Source: Bacillota bacterium
GTDB lineage: Bacteria; Bacillota; Sulfobacillia; JAJZYS01; JAJYTV01
Assembly (NCBI GenBank): GCA_021786135.1
Contig: JAJYNV010000392.1
Location: 1 to 5,983 of the forward strand
DNA length: 5,983 nucleotides
Reading direction: 5' to 3'
Positions 1 to 5,894 of the stretch are shown here, piece by piece. The position numbers and the translations under genes were made by a program. The number at the start of each line of letters is the position of its first letter. The stretch's first letter is position 1. The notes beneath the pieces are model-generated. The model worked only from the letters and a program-made list of their open reading frames with translations, was not told the DNA's origin and did no database searches.

Positions 1-1
1 G

Positions 2-235
2 GTGCTCGGTGTCCCGGTTCAGTCCAAGGCGCTTCAGGGACTCGATTCACTCCTCTCTATCGTTCAAATGCCCAAGGGCGTCCCCGTCGGCACCCTCGCT
101 ATCGGCGACGCGGGCGCGGCCAACGCGGGGTTCCTAGCCGCGGCCATTGTGGCGCTCGGCGATCCGACACTGCGGGATCGCCTCAAGGCGCACCGCCTGC
201 GGCAGACGACCGGCGTGCTCGAGGAGACACTGTGA
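2..235 (+). CDS. purE: PurE, N5-carboxyaminoimidazole ribonucleotide mutase (C-terminal part; 5' end outside window)
   Basis: Class I PurE moves the carboxylate of N5-CAIR to C4 of the imidazole, giving CAIR in cytoplasmic de novo purine synthesis. Only the last 77 codons are present; the frame is open at the left window edge, so the GTG at 2 is an internal valine, not a start. The visible segment carries the family's conserved block: LGVPVQSKALQGLDSLLSIV, then QMPKGVPVGTLAIG, then AGAANAGFLAAAI. These belong to the substrate-binding and octamer-forming half of a protein usually about 160-170 residues long. The catalytic Ser/His region near the N-terminus cannot be checked. The stop TGA at 233-235 overlaps the purK start by 4 bp, so the two are probably translationally coupled. 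PurE-PurK pairing supports the mutase, not the direct AIR carboxylase seen in animals. Confidence 0.95.
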   Translation: MLGVPVQSKALQGLDSLLSIVQMPKGVPVGTLAIGDAGAANAGFLAAAIVALGDPTLRDRLKAHRLRQTTGVLEETL

Positions 236-1395
236 CGCGGATCTGGCCGGGCGAAACTGTAGGCATCCTCGGTGGCGGACAGCTTGCGCGTATGCTCGCC
301 CTCGAGGCCCGTCGTATGGGCTATCGGATCGCGATTTTGGACCCTGATCCAGAGGGACCAGCGATGCAAATTGCGGACGTTCGTGTCCCTGGAGCTTTCG
401 ACGACCCTCAAGCCGCCAGGAGCTTGGCCGAGAAGAGCGACGTCATTACTCTCGACACGGAGCACGTTCCCGCGGCGCTTCTGGAGCTGATCGAGGCGAT
501 TAAACCCGTCCGTCCCTCGGCGGATGTCCTGCGCATCGTTCAAGATCGGCTTGAGCAACGCCGTTTCCTGGAAGCGCAAGGAGTACCGCAAGTTCGATAT
601 GCCCCTGTATCGGACGTGGAAGATCTCCATGCCGCGGCGAAAGTGGCGGGATTCCCGTGCGTGCTCAAAGCGAGACGTTCGGGATACGACGGAAAGGGAC
701 AGGTTCGCGTCGGTCATCCCGATGAACTGGTGGGCGCCTGGAGATCTCTGGGAGAAGCCCCAGCAGTCATGGAATCCTTTGTCGATTTCGAGCGGGAGAT
801 TTCCGTCCTTCTCGCCCGCGATCTAGAGGGTAATCTACGCTTCCACCCCATCGCGGAGAACGTGCACCGGCGCCACATTCTTCACCTGACCCGTGTGCCC
901 GCGCGTGTTCCCGCCCAGCTAGCCTCTCAGGCGGAAGAACTTGGCGCGCGGATCGCCTCTGCCTTGGGCCACATCGGCATGATGGCCATCGAGCTTTTCG
1001 TGACAGGCAACGATGGGCTTCTGGTGAATGAGGTCGCGCCCCGGGTGCATAACAGTGGGCACTACAGCTTCGGCGCGTGCGTGACATCTCAGTTCGAGCA
1101 GCACGTCCGAGCAGTCTGCGGTCTGCCTCTTGGGGACCCGTCGCTCCTGCGGCCCGCCGTGATGGTCAACCTTCTAGGGGACATCTGGCGCGACAGCGGC
1201 CCCGCCTGGAGCACCGTGCTCAGGCACCCGACGGCGCGTCTGCACCTCTACGGCAAGAGGCGGGTGTCGCCCGGGCGCAAGATGGGGCACGTGCTGGTTC
1301 TCGGCGAGGACGCCGACAGCGCCAGCGCCCTCGCCGAGAGCATCGCCGCGGCCCTGGAGCGCGGCACGCCGCCAGGTGGGTCCACATGGACCTGA
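232..1395 (+). CDS. purK: PurK, N5-carboxyaminoimidazole ribonucleotide synthase
   Basis: ATP-grasp enzyme that joins AIR and bicarbonate with ATP to form N5-CAIR, the substrate of PurE. The 387-residue length fits the family (about 350-390). Visible landmarks: N-terminal nucleotide-fold glycine motif GILGGGQLARML (11-22); VRPSADVLRIVQDR (93-106); ATP-grasp loop VLKARRSGYDGKGQ (144-157); FEREISVLLAR (186-196); AENVHRRHILH (208-218); metal/ATP site IELFV then VNEVAPRVHNSGH (253-277); SQFEQHVRAVCGLPLG (286-301); C-terminal HLYGK and GRKMGHV (338-354). The GTG start at 232 is chosen because GAGGAG (221-226) lies 5 bp upstream and because it overlaps the purE stop. A small oddity is LDTEHVP (74-80) where most PurKs read close to YEFENVP. 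The 3' end overlaps the transporter gene by 10 bp. Confidence 0.97.
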   Translation: MTRIWPGETVGILGGGQLARMLALEARRMGYRIAILDPDPEGPAMQIADVRVPGAFDDPQAARSLAEKSDVITLDTEHVPAALLELIEAIKPVRPSADVLRIVQDRLEQRRFLEAQGVPQVRYAPVSDVEDLHAAAKVAGFPCVLKARRSGYDGKGQVRVGHPDELVGAWRSLGEAPAVMESFVDFEREISVLLARDLEGNLRFHPIAENVHRRHILHLTRVPARVPAQLASQAEELGARIASALGHIGMMAIELFVTGNDGLLVNEVAPRVHNSGHYSFGACVTSQFEQHVRAVCGLPLGDPSLLRPAVMVNLLGDIWRDSGPAWSTVLRHPTARLHLYGKRRVSPGRKMGHVLVLGEDADSASALAESIAAALERGTPPGGSTWT

Positions 1396-2474
1396 CCAGC
1401 ACTGCGGCGCAGAACCTCCTCTCGCCGGTCATTCTCTTCTTCTTGCTCGGGATCCTCGCGGGGATGGTGAAGTCGAGCCTCACCATCCCGGAGACGCTGA
1501 GCAAGAGCGTGTCGCTGTACTTGATGATGGCCATCGGGTTTCGCGGCGGCGTCGAGCTGTCGCACAATGGCTTCGGCGGATCGGTCGTCGGAGCCTGTCT
1601 GGCGGCCGTGGCGCTGAGCGCGGCGCTGCCTCTCGTGGCATATGGGCTCCTCCGCTGGACGACTCGCCTCGACGCCACCAACGCGGCCGCGGTGTCGGCT
1701 CATTACGGCTCGGTCAGCGTCGTCACCTTCGCGGCGGCCATCGCGGTCCTGAATCACCAGGCCGAGCGCTTCGAGCCCTATATCGTGGCGCTCTTGGCGG
1801 TGATGGAAGCACCGGCGATCCTGACCGGTCTCGTGCTCGCAAGACGACGGATGCGCGGGACGCAGACGAATGATTCCGGTAGCACGCTCGCCCAGACCGT
1901 CGTCCGCGAGGTGTTGCTCCATGGCAGCGTCGTCCTCTTGCTCGGCAGCTTCGCCATCGGATGGCTCACGGGCCCCAAGGGGTATGAGGAACTCGGCCCG
2001 GTGTTCGTGAAACCGTTCAAGGGGATCCTCTGCGTCTTTCTGCTCGACATGGGGCTCCTGGTTGCGCGGAGGCTGTCGGACCTCCGGGCCCTGAGCTTTC
2101 GTGTCGCGGCGTTTGGCCTCTACATGCCCCTCATCGGCGCGGCCGCTGGTCTGGGTATGGCGCTCTTGCTTGGGCTGTCGGTAGGGGGCGCGACGCTGTT
2201 GGCGGTGCTCGGCGCGAGCGCGTCTTACATTGTCGTGCCCGCGGTCATGCGAGCCGCCCTGCCCGAGGCGAGTCCTGCCATCTCTCTCACGCTCGCCCTG
2301 GGCATCACATTCCCGTTCAATCTCCTCCTAGGCATTCCGATCTACCACGGTGCGGCGCGTGTATTGCTGCCCGCCTCCGTCAGCAGCCCGGCCGCCATCG
2401 AGAGTTTCCCCCCTCCGAGTGCAGGCCATGACTCCCGTCGCATGGAGCGAAGTGAGCGAGGCACAATACAATGA
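1386..2474 (+). CDS. SbtA-family sodium-dependent bicarbonate transporter
   Basis: Predicted inner-membrane importer of the SbtA family (Pfam Sbt_1, formerly DUF897); cyanobacterial SbtA is a Na+/bicarbonate symporter. The protein has 362 residues from ATG 1386. That start has AGGTGG (1374-1379) 6 bp upstream, while the same frame open further upstream only shadows purK. Hydrophobic segments lie at roughly 12-30, 42-53, 64-90, 104-122, 133-153, 178-195, 213-227, 236-264, 266-285 and 298-328, in two halves joined by a polar loop near 154-172. Each half has a small-residue motif where the family binds substrate: HYGSVSVVTF (106-115) and GASASYIVVP (276-285). MMAIGFRGGVELS (47-59) is also family-typical. 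A soluble tail (329-362) is proline-rich then charged. No PII-like SbtB regulator follows; a different small gene does. Family membership is strong; bicarbonate as substrate is inferred, since non-cyanobacterial members are little characterised. Confidence 0.88.
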   Translation: MDLTSTAAQNLLSPVILFFLLGILAGMVKSSLTIPETLSKSVSLYLMMAIGFRGGVELSHNGFGGSVVGACLAAVALSAALPLVAYGLLRWTTRLDATNAAAVSAHYGSVSVVTFAAAIAVLNHQAERFEPYIVALLAVMEAPAILTGLVLARRRMRGTQTNDSGSTLAQTVVREVLLHGSVVLLLGSFAIGWLTGPKGYEELGPVFVKPFKGILCVFLLDMGLLVARRLSDLRALSFRVAAFGLYMPLIGAAAGLGMALLLGLSVGGATLLAVLGASASYIVVPAVMRAALPEASPAISLTLALGITFPFNLLLGIPIYHGAARVLLPASVSSPAAIESFPPPSAGHDSRRMERSERGTIQ

Positions 2475-3079
2475 CCGATCGAAAGAAAGACCTGGAGCAT
2501 GCGGGAGCGGACGTGGGGCCGCTCCGCCGGCTGGCTCTTGATGAGCTCATCGGCGTATGGATGGGCTGTTGCGGGCCCAACGGGGTCGACGCGACCCTGA
2601 ACGCTTGCGCCGGCCTATCGCCTCACGGCCGGTTCACGCTCGTTCTCTGGCTGCCCCGCGCCCTTTCACCCGAGGATGCGATGCGATCCATCAACCTGGC
2701 CGGCGCGATGGCTGACACGCTCGTGCTCGTCGCGAGTGACGAGGACCGGCTTCGCTGGGGAGCGCTCGGCGAAAATGACCTGCGCGCGCTGGCGCGCGCG
2801 GGTGGCGGTAAAGGCGTTCTTGTCGAGCCCGACCCCAAGCGCGCCGTGGTTGGCGCCATGCAGTGGCTGAGACCCGATGACACGTATTGCGTCGTCGGGC
2901 CGCCCGATCACGATCGTGTCGCAGTCGAGAGCCTGATCGCGCTCGGCGCCGCCTGGCGCGGCGCCTGGGACCAGCCGGAGAACGGCGAGTTCCACGACTG
3001 CCCGCGAGGAGCTTACGACGAGATCTCGCCCCCCCTCCCGACAACCGAAGACCGAACCAAACAAGGAGAAGACCGATGA
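2471..3079 (+). CDS. Stand-alone Mur-ligase C-terminal-domain-like protein, function unknown
   Basis: A 202-residue soluble protein that I do not recognise as a named gene. Its ATG overlaps the transporter stop (ATGA, 2471-2474), GAGCGAGG (2454-2461) serves as ribosome site, and its stop overlaps the icd start (ATGA, 3076-3079). This tight coupling argues for a real gene. By eye it resembles the C-terminal Rossmann-like domain of Mur ligases such as MurE: PNGVDATLNACAGL (36-49) like the NPxSLxxAL helix; strand FTLVLWLP (55-62); AGAMADTLVLVASDEDR (77-93) like the aaelaDvviltsDnPR segment; VLVEPDPKRAVVGAMQWLRP (116-135) and DDTYCVVGPPDHDR (136-149) like the pgDvVliaGkGHe end. The ATP-binding GTNGKT loop and the central domain are absent, so it cannot be a complete ligase. 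The tail (165-202) is polar and probably disordered. Cysteines C33, C34, C46, C140 and C177 show no obvious metal pattern. The domain assignment is tentative; the gene call is firm. Confidence 0.82.
   Translation: MTDRKKDLEHAGADVGPLRRLALDELIGVWMGCCGPNGVDATLNACAGLSPHGRFTLVLWLPRALSPEDAMRSINLAGAMADTLVLVASDEDRLRWGALGENDLRALARAGGGKGVLVEPDPKRAVVGAMQWLRPDDTYCVVGPPDHDRVAVESLIALGAAWRGAWDQPENGEFHDCPRGAYDEISPPLPTTEDRTKQGEDR
3063..3068 (+). promoter_or_regulatory. Strong Shine-Dalgarno site of icd
   Basis: AAGGAG, 7 bp before ATG 3076, is the best ribosome-binding match in the window. It fixes the icd start at 3076 although the frame stays open back to 2887. It lies inside the last codons of the upstream gene, so icd can be translated both by coupling and by fresh initiation. 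Confidence 0.8.
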
Positions 3080-4542
3080 GCAAGCCGTCCATGAATCCAG
3101 AGAAGAAGCTCGTGACCCTCATCCCCGGGGATGGAGTGGGCCCGGAATGTGTGCGCGCCGCCCAGCGAATCATCGAGGCGTCGGGCGCCGCCGTCGCCTG
3201 GGAGGAGCGGCACGCGGGCGCGAGCGTCTTTCGGCAGGGCATCGCCTCCGGCGTTCCCCAGGACACGATCGAATCGATCCGCAGGACGCGGGTCGTGCTG
3301 AAGGGCCCCCTCGAGACGCCGGTCGGCTTCGGGGAGAAGAGCGCCAACGTCACTCTCCGGAAGCTCTTTGAGACCTACGGCAACATCCGGCCCGTGCGCG
3401 AGCTGCCGGGCGTGCCGACGCCCTACAGCGGCCGCGGCATCGACCTGGTGGTGGTCCGCGAGAACGTCGAGGATCTCTACGCCGGCATCGAGCACATGCA
3501 GACCCCGGGCGTTGCCCAATGCCTCAAACTCATCTCGTCGAAGGGTAGCGAGAAGGTCGTCCGCCTCGCTTTCGAGCTCGCCGTCGCCGAGGGGCGCAAG
3601 CGCGTCCACTGCGCGACGAAATCCAACATCATGAAGCTCACCGAGGGCACCCTCAAGCGTACCTTCGAGAGGGTGAGCCGGGATTATCCCGGTATCGAGG
3701 CGCAGCACATCATCATCGACAATTGCGCCCACCAGCTCGTCAAGAAACCCGAGCAGTTCGACGTCATCGTGACCACGAACATGAACGGCGACATCATCAG
3801 CGACCTCACCTCGGCGCTAGTAGGGGGCCTGGGCTTCGCCCCGTCGGCGAACCTCGGCAACGAGGTGGCCATCTTCGAGGCGGTGCACGGCTCGGCTCCG
3901 AAGTACGCGGACAAGGACGTCATCAATCCGACCGCGGTGGTTCTTTCTGCGGTGATGATGCTCCGCCACCTCGGTGAGTTCGAGGCGGCGGCCAGGATCG
4001 AGCACGCCATCCTCGTCACCCTCGAGGAGGGCACGGCCCGGACGGGCGACGTCGTCGGATACGACAAGGGGGCGTCCACCACCGCTTTCACGGAAGCCAT
4101 CATCGCGAACCTCGGCCGCAAGTCCGGGCGCTACCAGGTCCGGGAGTACAGACCGATCAAGCTTCCAGAAGTTGATCCGGCGCCTGACTTCGTCAAGGCA
4201 CGAGAGAGGCACGTAGCGGGCGTCGACATCTTCGTGGAGTCGTCGCTTGCGGCCGAGGAGCTCGGAAAGAGTCTCGAACGCCTCGCTGCGGAGACTCCCC
4301 TGAAGCTGAAGATGATCTCCAACCGGGGAACCAAGGTCTATCCGGCCACCGGTGCCATCACCGACTGCGTCGACCACTGGCGGTGCCGCTTCATCGGGCG
4401 AAACGCCACAGGCGACCTCGAGGATTCGGCCATCTTCGATTTGCTCCAGCGCGTCGCCGCGCACCATCGCTGGATGCACATCGAGAAGCTCCAGGAGTTT
4501 GACCATGTGCGCGGCTTCACCATGGCGCAGGGCGAGGACTGA
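3076..4542 (+). CDS. icd: NADP-dependent isocitrate dehydrogenase, Thermus-type long form
   Basis: Oxidatively decarboxylates isocitrate to 2-oxoglutarate and CO2 in the TCA cycle (cytoplasm). The 488 residues match the long Thermus/Rickettsia-type enzyme rather than the roughly 416-residue E. coli type. The beta-decarboxylating dehydrogenase core covers about 10-350: LIPGDGVGPE (15-24); isocitrate-binding KSANVTLRK (88-96, S89 and N91 mark isocitrate rather than isopropylmalate); IRPVR (104-108); RENVEDLYAGIEH with catalytic Tyr135 (128-140); catalytic Lys182 in ATKSNIMKLTEG; metal-binding Asp239 and Asp243 in NMNGDIISDLTSALVGGLG. EAVHGSAPKYADK (268-280) has Lys276-Tyr277, the pair that marks NADP rather than NAD preference. 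The C-terminal extension (about 360-488) includes FVESS, LKMISNRGTKVYP and DHWRCRF, as in the Thermus enzyme. The start at 3076 is set by AAGGAG and the ATGA overlap. Cofactor preference is inferred from the two residues. Confidence 0.95.
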   Translation: MSKPSMNPEKKLVTLIPGDGVGPECVRAAQRIIEASGAAVAWEERHAGASVFRQGIASGVPQDTIESIRRTRVVLKGPLETPVGFGEKSANVTLRKLFETYGNIRPVRELPGVPTPYSGRGIDLVVVRENVEDLYAGIEHMQTPGVAQCLKLISSKGSEKVVRLAFELAVAEGRKRVHCATKSNIMKLTEGTLKRTFERVSRDYPGIEAQHIIIDNCAHQLVKKPEQFDVIVTTNMNGDIISDLTSALVGGLGFAPSANLGNEVAIFEAVHGSAPKYADKDVINPTAVVLSAVMMLRHLGEFEAAARIEHAILVTLEEGTARTGDVVGYDKGASTTAFTEAIIANLGRKSGRYQVREYRPIKLPEVDPAPDFVKARERHVAGVDIFVESSLAAEELGKSLERLAAETPLKLKMISNRGTKVYPATGAITDCVDHWRCRFIGRNATGDLEDSAIFDLLQRVAAHHRWMHIEKLQEFDHVRGFTMAQGED

Positions 4543-4552
4543 CCCTCGACGC

Positions 4553-4957
4553 ATGGATCAGGGCTCCGACATGGAGCGAGTCGTCTGCGTGCTGCGCGCG
4601 GGTGGTCTCGTCGCCTTCCCCACCGAGACCGTCTACGGCCTCGGTGCTGACGCCGAGAATGCGATCGCCGAGGGGCGCATCTTCGAGGTCAAGGGGCGGC
4701 CGACCTCTCATCCGCTCATCGTCCACATTGGCAGCGCCGAGCAGCTTCAGAATTGGGCGGAGGGGGTCTCGAAATCCGCGCACATCCTGGCCTAGCGCTT
4801 CTGGCCGGGCCCTCTGACCCTGGTGCTTCGGCGAGGCCGGCGCGTCCCTCTCGCGGTCACCGGCGGCCTCGAGACGGTCGCCTTGCGAGTGCCCGGCCTC
4901 GCGCGAGCTCCGGGACAGGCTAGCATGGGGCGGAGCAGGGCGGCGGCGCCGAGGGAA
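4553..4957 (+). pseudogene. tsaC: tsaC/Sua5-family threonylcarbamoyl-AMP synthase, disrupted
   Basis: The intact enzyme condenses threonine, bicarbonate and ATP into threonylcarbamoyl-AMP for the t6A37 modification of ANN-decoding tRNAs. The 5' part is well preserved: from Met at 4571 come GGLVAFPTETVYGLGADA (11-28) and IFEVKGRPTSHPLIVHIG (37-54), with the KxR nucleotide/threonine-site motif. Translation stops at TAG 4793-4795 after 80 codons (from ATG 4553). In the same frame homology resumes at once with RFWPGPLTLVL (4796-4828) and AVTGGLETVALRVP (to 4894), so the TAG replaces one residue, most simply Glu (GAG) of the usual LAERFWPGPLTL. Beyond 4895 the match decays: a one-base frame shift gives ARELRDRLA, and the ATP-site PSAN block and the rest of a roughly 190-210-residue enzyme are missing. 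The right boundary is approximate. ATG 4553 lies 10 bp after icd; ATG 4571, with AGGG upstream, is an alternative start. An assembly error could explain the TAG but not the lost C-terminal half. Confidence 0.85.
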
Positions 4958-4973
4958 TTCAACATAACGCCGA

Positions 4974-5001
4974 TTGAACTGGGGCCAATCCACCTTATCC
5001 G
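4974..5001 (+). promoter_or_regulatory. Possible sigma70-type promoter for the DUF6671-like gene
   Basis: TTGAAC (4974-4979), a 16-bp spacer, then TATCCG (4996-5001) resembles -35/-10 boxes, about 30 bp before the ATG at 5031. It lies in the least GC-rich stretch of the window, just after the dead tsaC, where a new promoter would be needed. The -10 box is poor, so this is a weak call. Confidence 0.25.
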
Positions 5002-5016
5002 CTGTGGACGAGCTGC

Positions 5017-5021
5017 GGGAG
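5017..5021 (+). promoter_or_regulatory. Shine-Dalgarno site choosing the 5031 start
   Basis: GGGAG lies 9 bp before ATG 5031, and a second purine run AGAGGA (5023-5028) follows. The frame is open from a TTG at 4974, but that longer form adds 19 residues without family resemblance, so 5031 is preferred. Confidence 0.55.
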
Positions 5022-5030
5022 CAGAGGAAC

Positions 5031-5894
5031 ATGTCTGAAGACCGTCATCCTTACGCTGGCCGAAAGGCGGTTCTCGCCACGATGCATCGGAAAGAGGAAG
5101 CGATCGCGCCGGCGCTGATCTCAACGCTTGGTCTGATCGTCGAATCAACGGCTGGCCTAGATACCGATCAACTCGGAACCTTTTCAGGCGAAATTGCCCG
5201 CGAAGGGACGATGCTCGAGGTTGCAGTTCGCAAGGCCCGCTTAGGAATGAGCGCGAGCGGCGCGCTGCTGGGACTTGCGAGTGAAGGGTCTTTCGGGCCG
5301 CACCCGGCGATTCCGTTCTTGCCCGCGGGCATGGAACTGCTGGTTTTTGTTGATGACGAGAGGGGGACTGTCGTCACTGAGAGCTTCATCGTGGAGAAGA
5401 CGAATTTCGATCATCTGGTGGTTCTATCCGGCGAAGTGCCGAACGAGTTCCTGCAGCGGATAGGATTTCCAGAACACGGGCTGATCGTGCGTCCCAACGA
5501 AGGTGAGGTGGCGGCGGCTCTCTCGAAGGGCGTTGTCGATCGTGACGGCCTTAGTCGGGCAATCGCGGCGGCGGCCGCGGCGTCACTGGACGGCCGGGCC
5601 CGCCTCGAGACGGATATGCGCGCCCACTTCAACCCGACGCGGATGCAGAGCCTTGCCGTGCTGGCTGGACGGCTCGCGCAGCGCCTGGCGCGCCAATGCC
5701 CGTCCTGCGGCGCGCCAGGCTTTGGTCGGACCGGCACTCGCCCGGGGTTGCTGTGCGAAGCCTGCGGTGAGCCCACGGAAATGGTGGTCGCGGAAATATT
5801 CGGTTGCGCCGCTTGCGACTACACGGAGGAGCGGCCAAGAGCCGATGGGTTGGAGCGGGCGCCAGCCCAATACTGTCCGGAATGCAATCCATGA
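5031..5894 (+). CDS. DUF6671-like protein with C-terminal zinc ribbons, function unknown
   Basis: A 287-residue soluble protein; no signal peptide or membrane segment is visible. It matches my memory of the uncharacterised DUF6671 family, whose members share PYAGRKAVLATMHRKEEAIAP (7-27), GLDTDQLGTFSGEI (42-55), AVRKARLGM (65-73), GLASEGSFGPHPAIPFLPAG (81-100), ELLVFVDDE (102-110) and GFPEHGLIVRPN (145-156). The early KEEAIAP, GTFSGEI and SEGSFGPHP blocks look like an enzyme-type active-site pocket, but no reaction is known to me. The middle includes an alanine run (178-185). The C-terminus has four CxxC pairs: C223/C226, C242/C245, C259/C262 and C282/C285, enough for two structural zinc sites of zinc-ribbon type. 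It is not obviously part of the upstream operon: 70 or more bases of unrelated sequence and a dead gene separate them, and it has its own ribosome site. Codon use is a little less GC-biased than in icd. Gene call firm, family name fairly likely. Confidence 0.88.
   Translation: MSEDRHPYAGRKAVLATMHRKEEAIAPALISTLGLIVESTAGLDTDQLGTFSGEIAREGTMLEVAVRKARLGMSASGALLGLASEGSFGPHPAIPFLPAGMELLVFVDDERGTVVTESFIVEKTNFDHLVVLSGEVPNEFLQRIGFPEHGLIVRPNEGEVAAALSKGVVDRDGLSRAIAAAAAASLDGRARLETDMRAHFNPTRMQSLAVLAGRLAQRLARQCPSCGAPGFGRTGTRPGLLCEACGEPTEMVVAEIFGCAACDYTEERPRADGLERAPAQYCPECNP

Noticed and set aside
64..717. Long minus-strand open frame (217 codons) opposite purE/purK
   Set aside because: It lies wholly antisense to two certain genes, has an Arg/Ser-rich composition typical of GC-rich shadow frames and matches no family.
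1077..1385. 103-codon in-frame extension upstream of the transporter ATG
   Set aside because: It overlaps purK in another frame, is Arg/Ala-rich without hydrophobic segments, and the ATG at 1386 has a good ribosome site and family-like N-terminus.
2781..2801. GCGCGC-rich alternating stretch
   Set aside because: It encodes LRALARAGG in the Mur-C-like gene; simple codon repetition explains it.
2945..2965. Perfect 8-bp inverted repeat GGCGCCGC / GCGGCGCC with a 5-base loop
   Set aside because: It lies inside coding sequence, lacks a T-run and consists only of G/C, as expected by chance in Gly/Ala/Arg codons. A role as an RNA hairpin ahead of icd is possible but unsupported.
3013..3732. Minus-strand open frame of 239 codons opposite the 5' half of icd
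   Set aside because: Composition is that of a mirrored coding strand, with no ribosome site and no recognisable motif.
3817..4554. Minus-strand open frame of 245 codons opposite icd
   Set aside because: Antisense to well-conserved icd codons; the open frame follows from G/C third-position bias.
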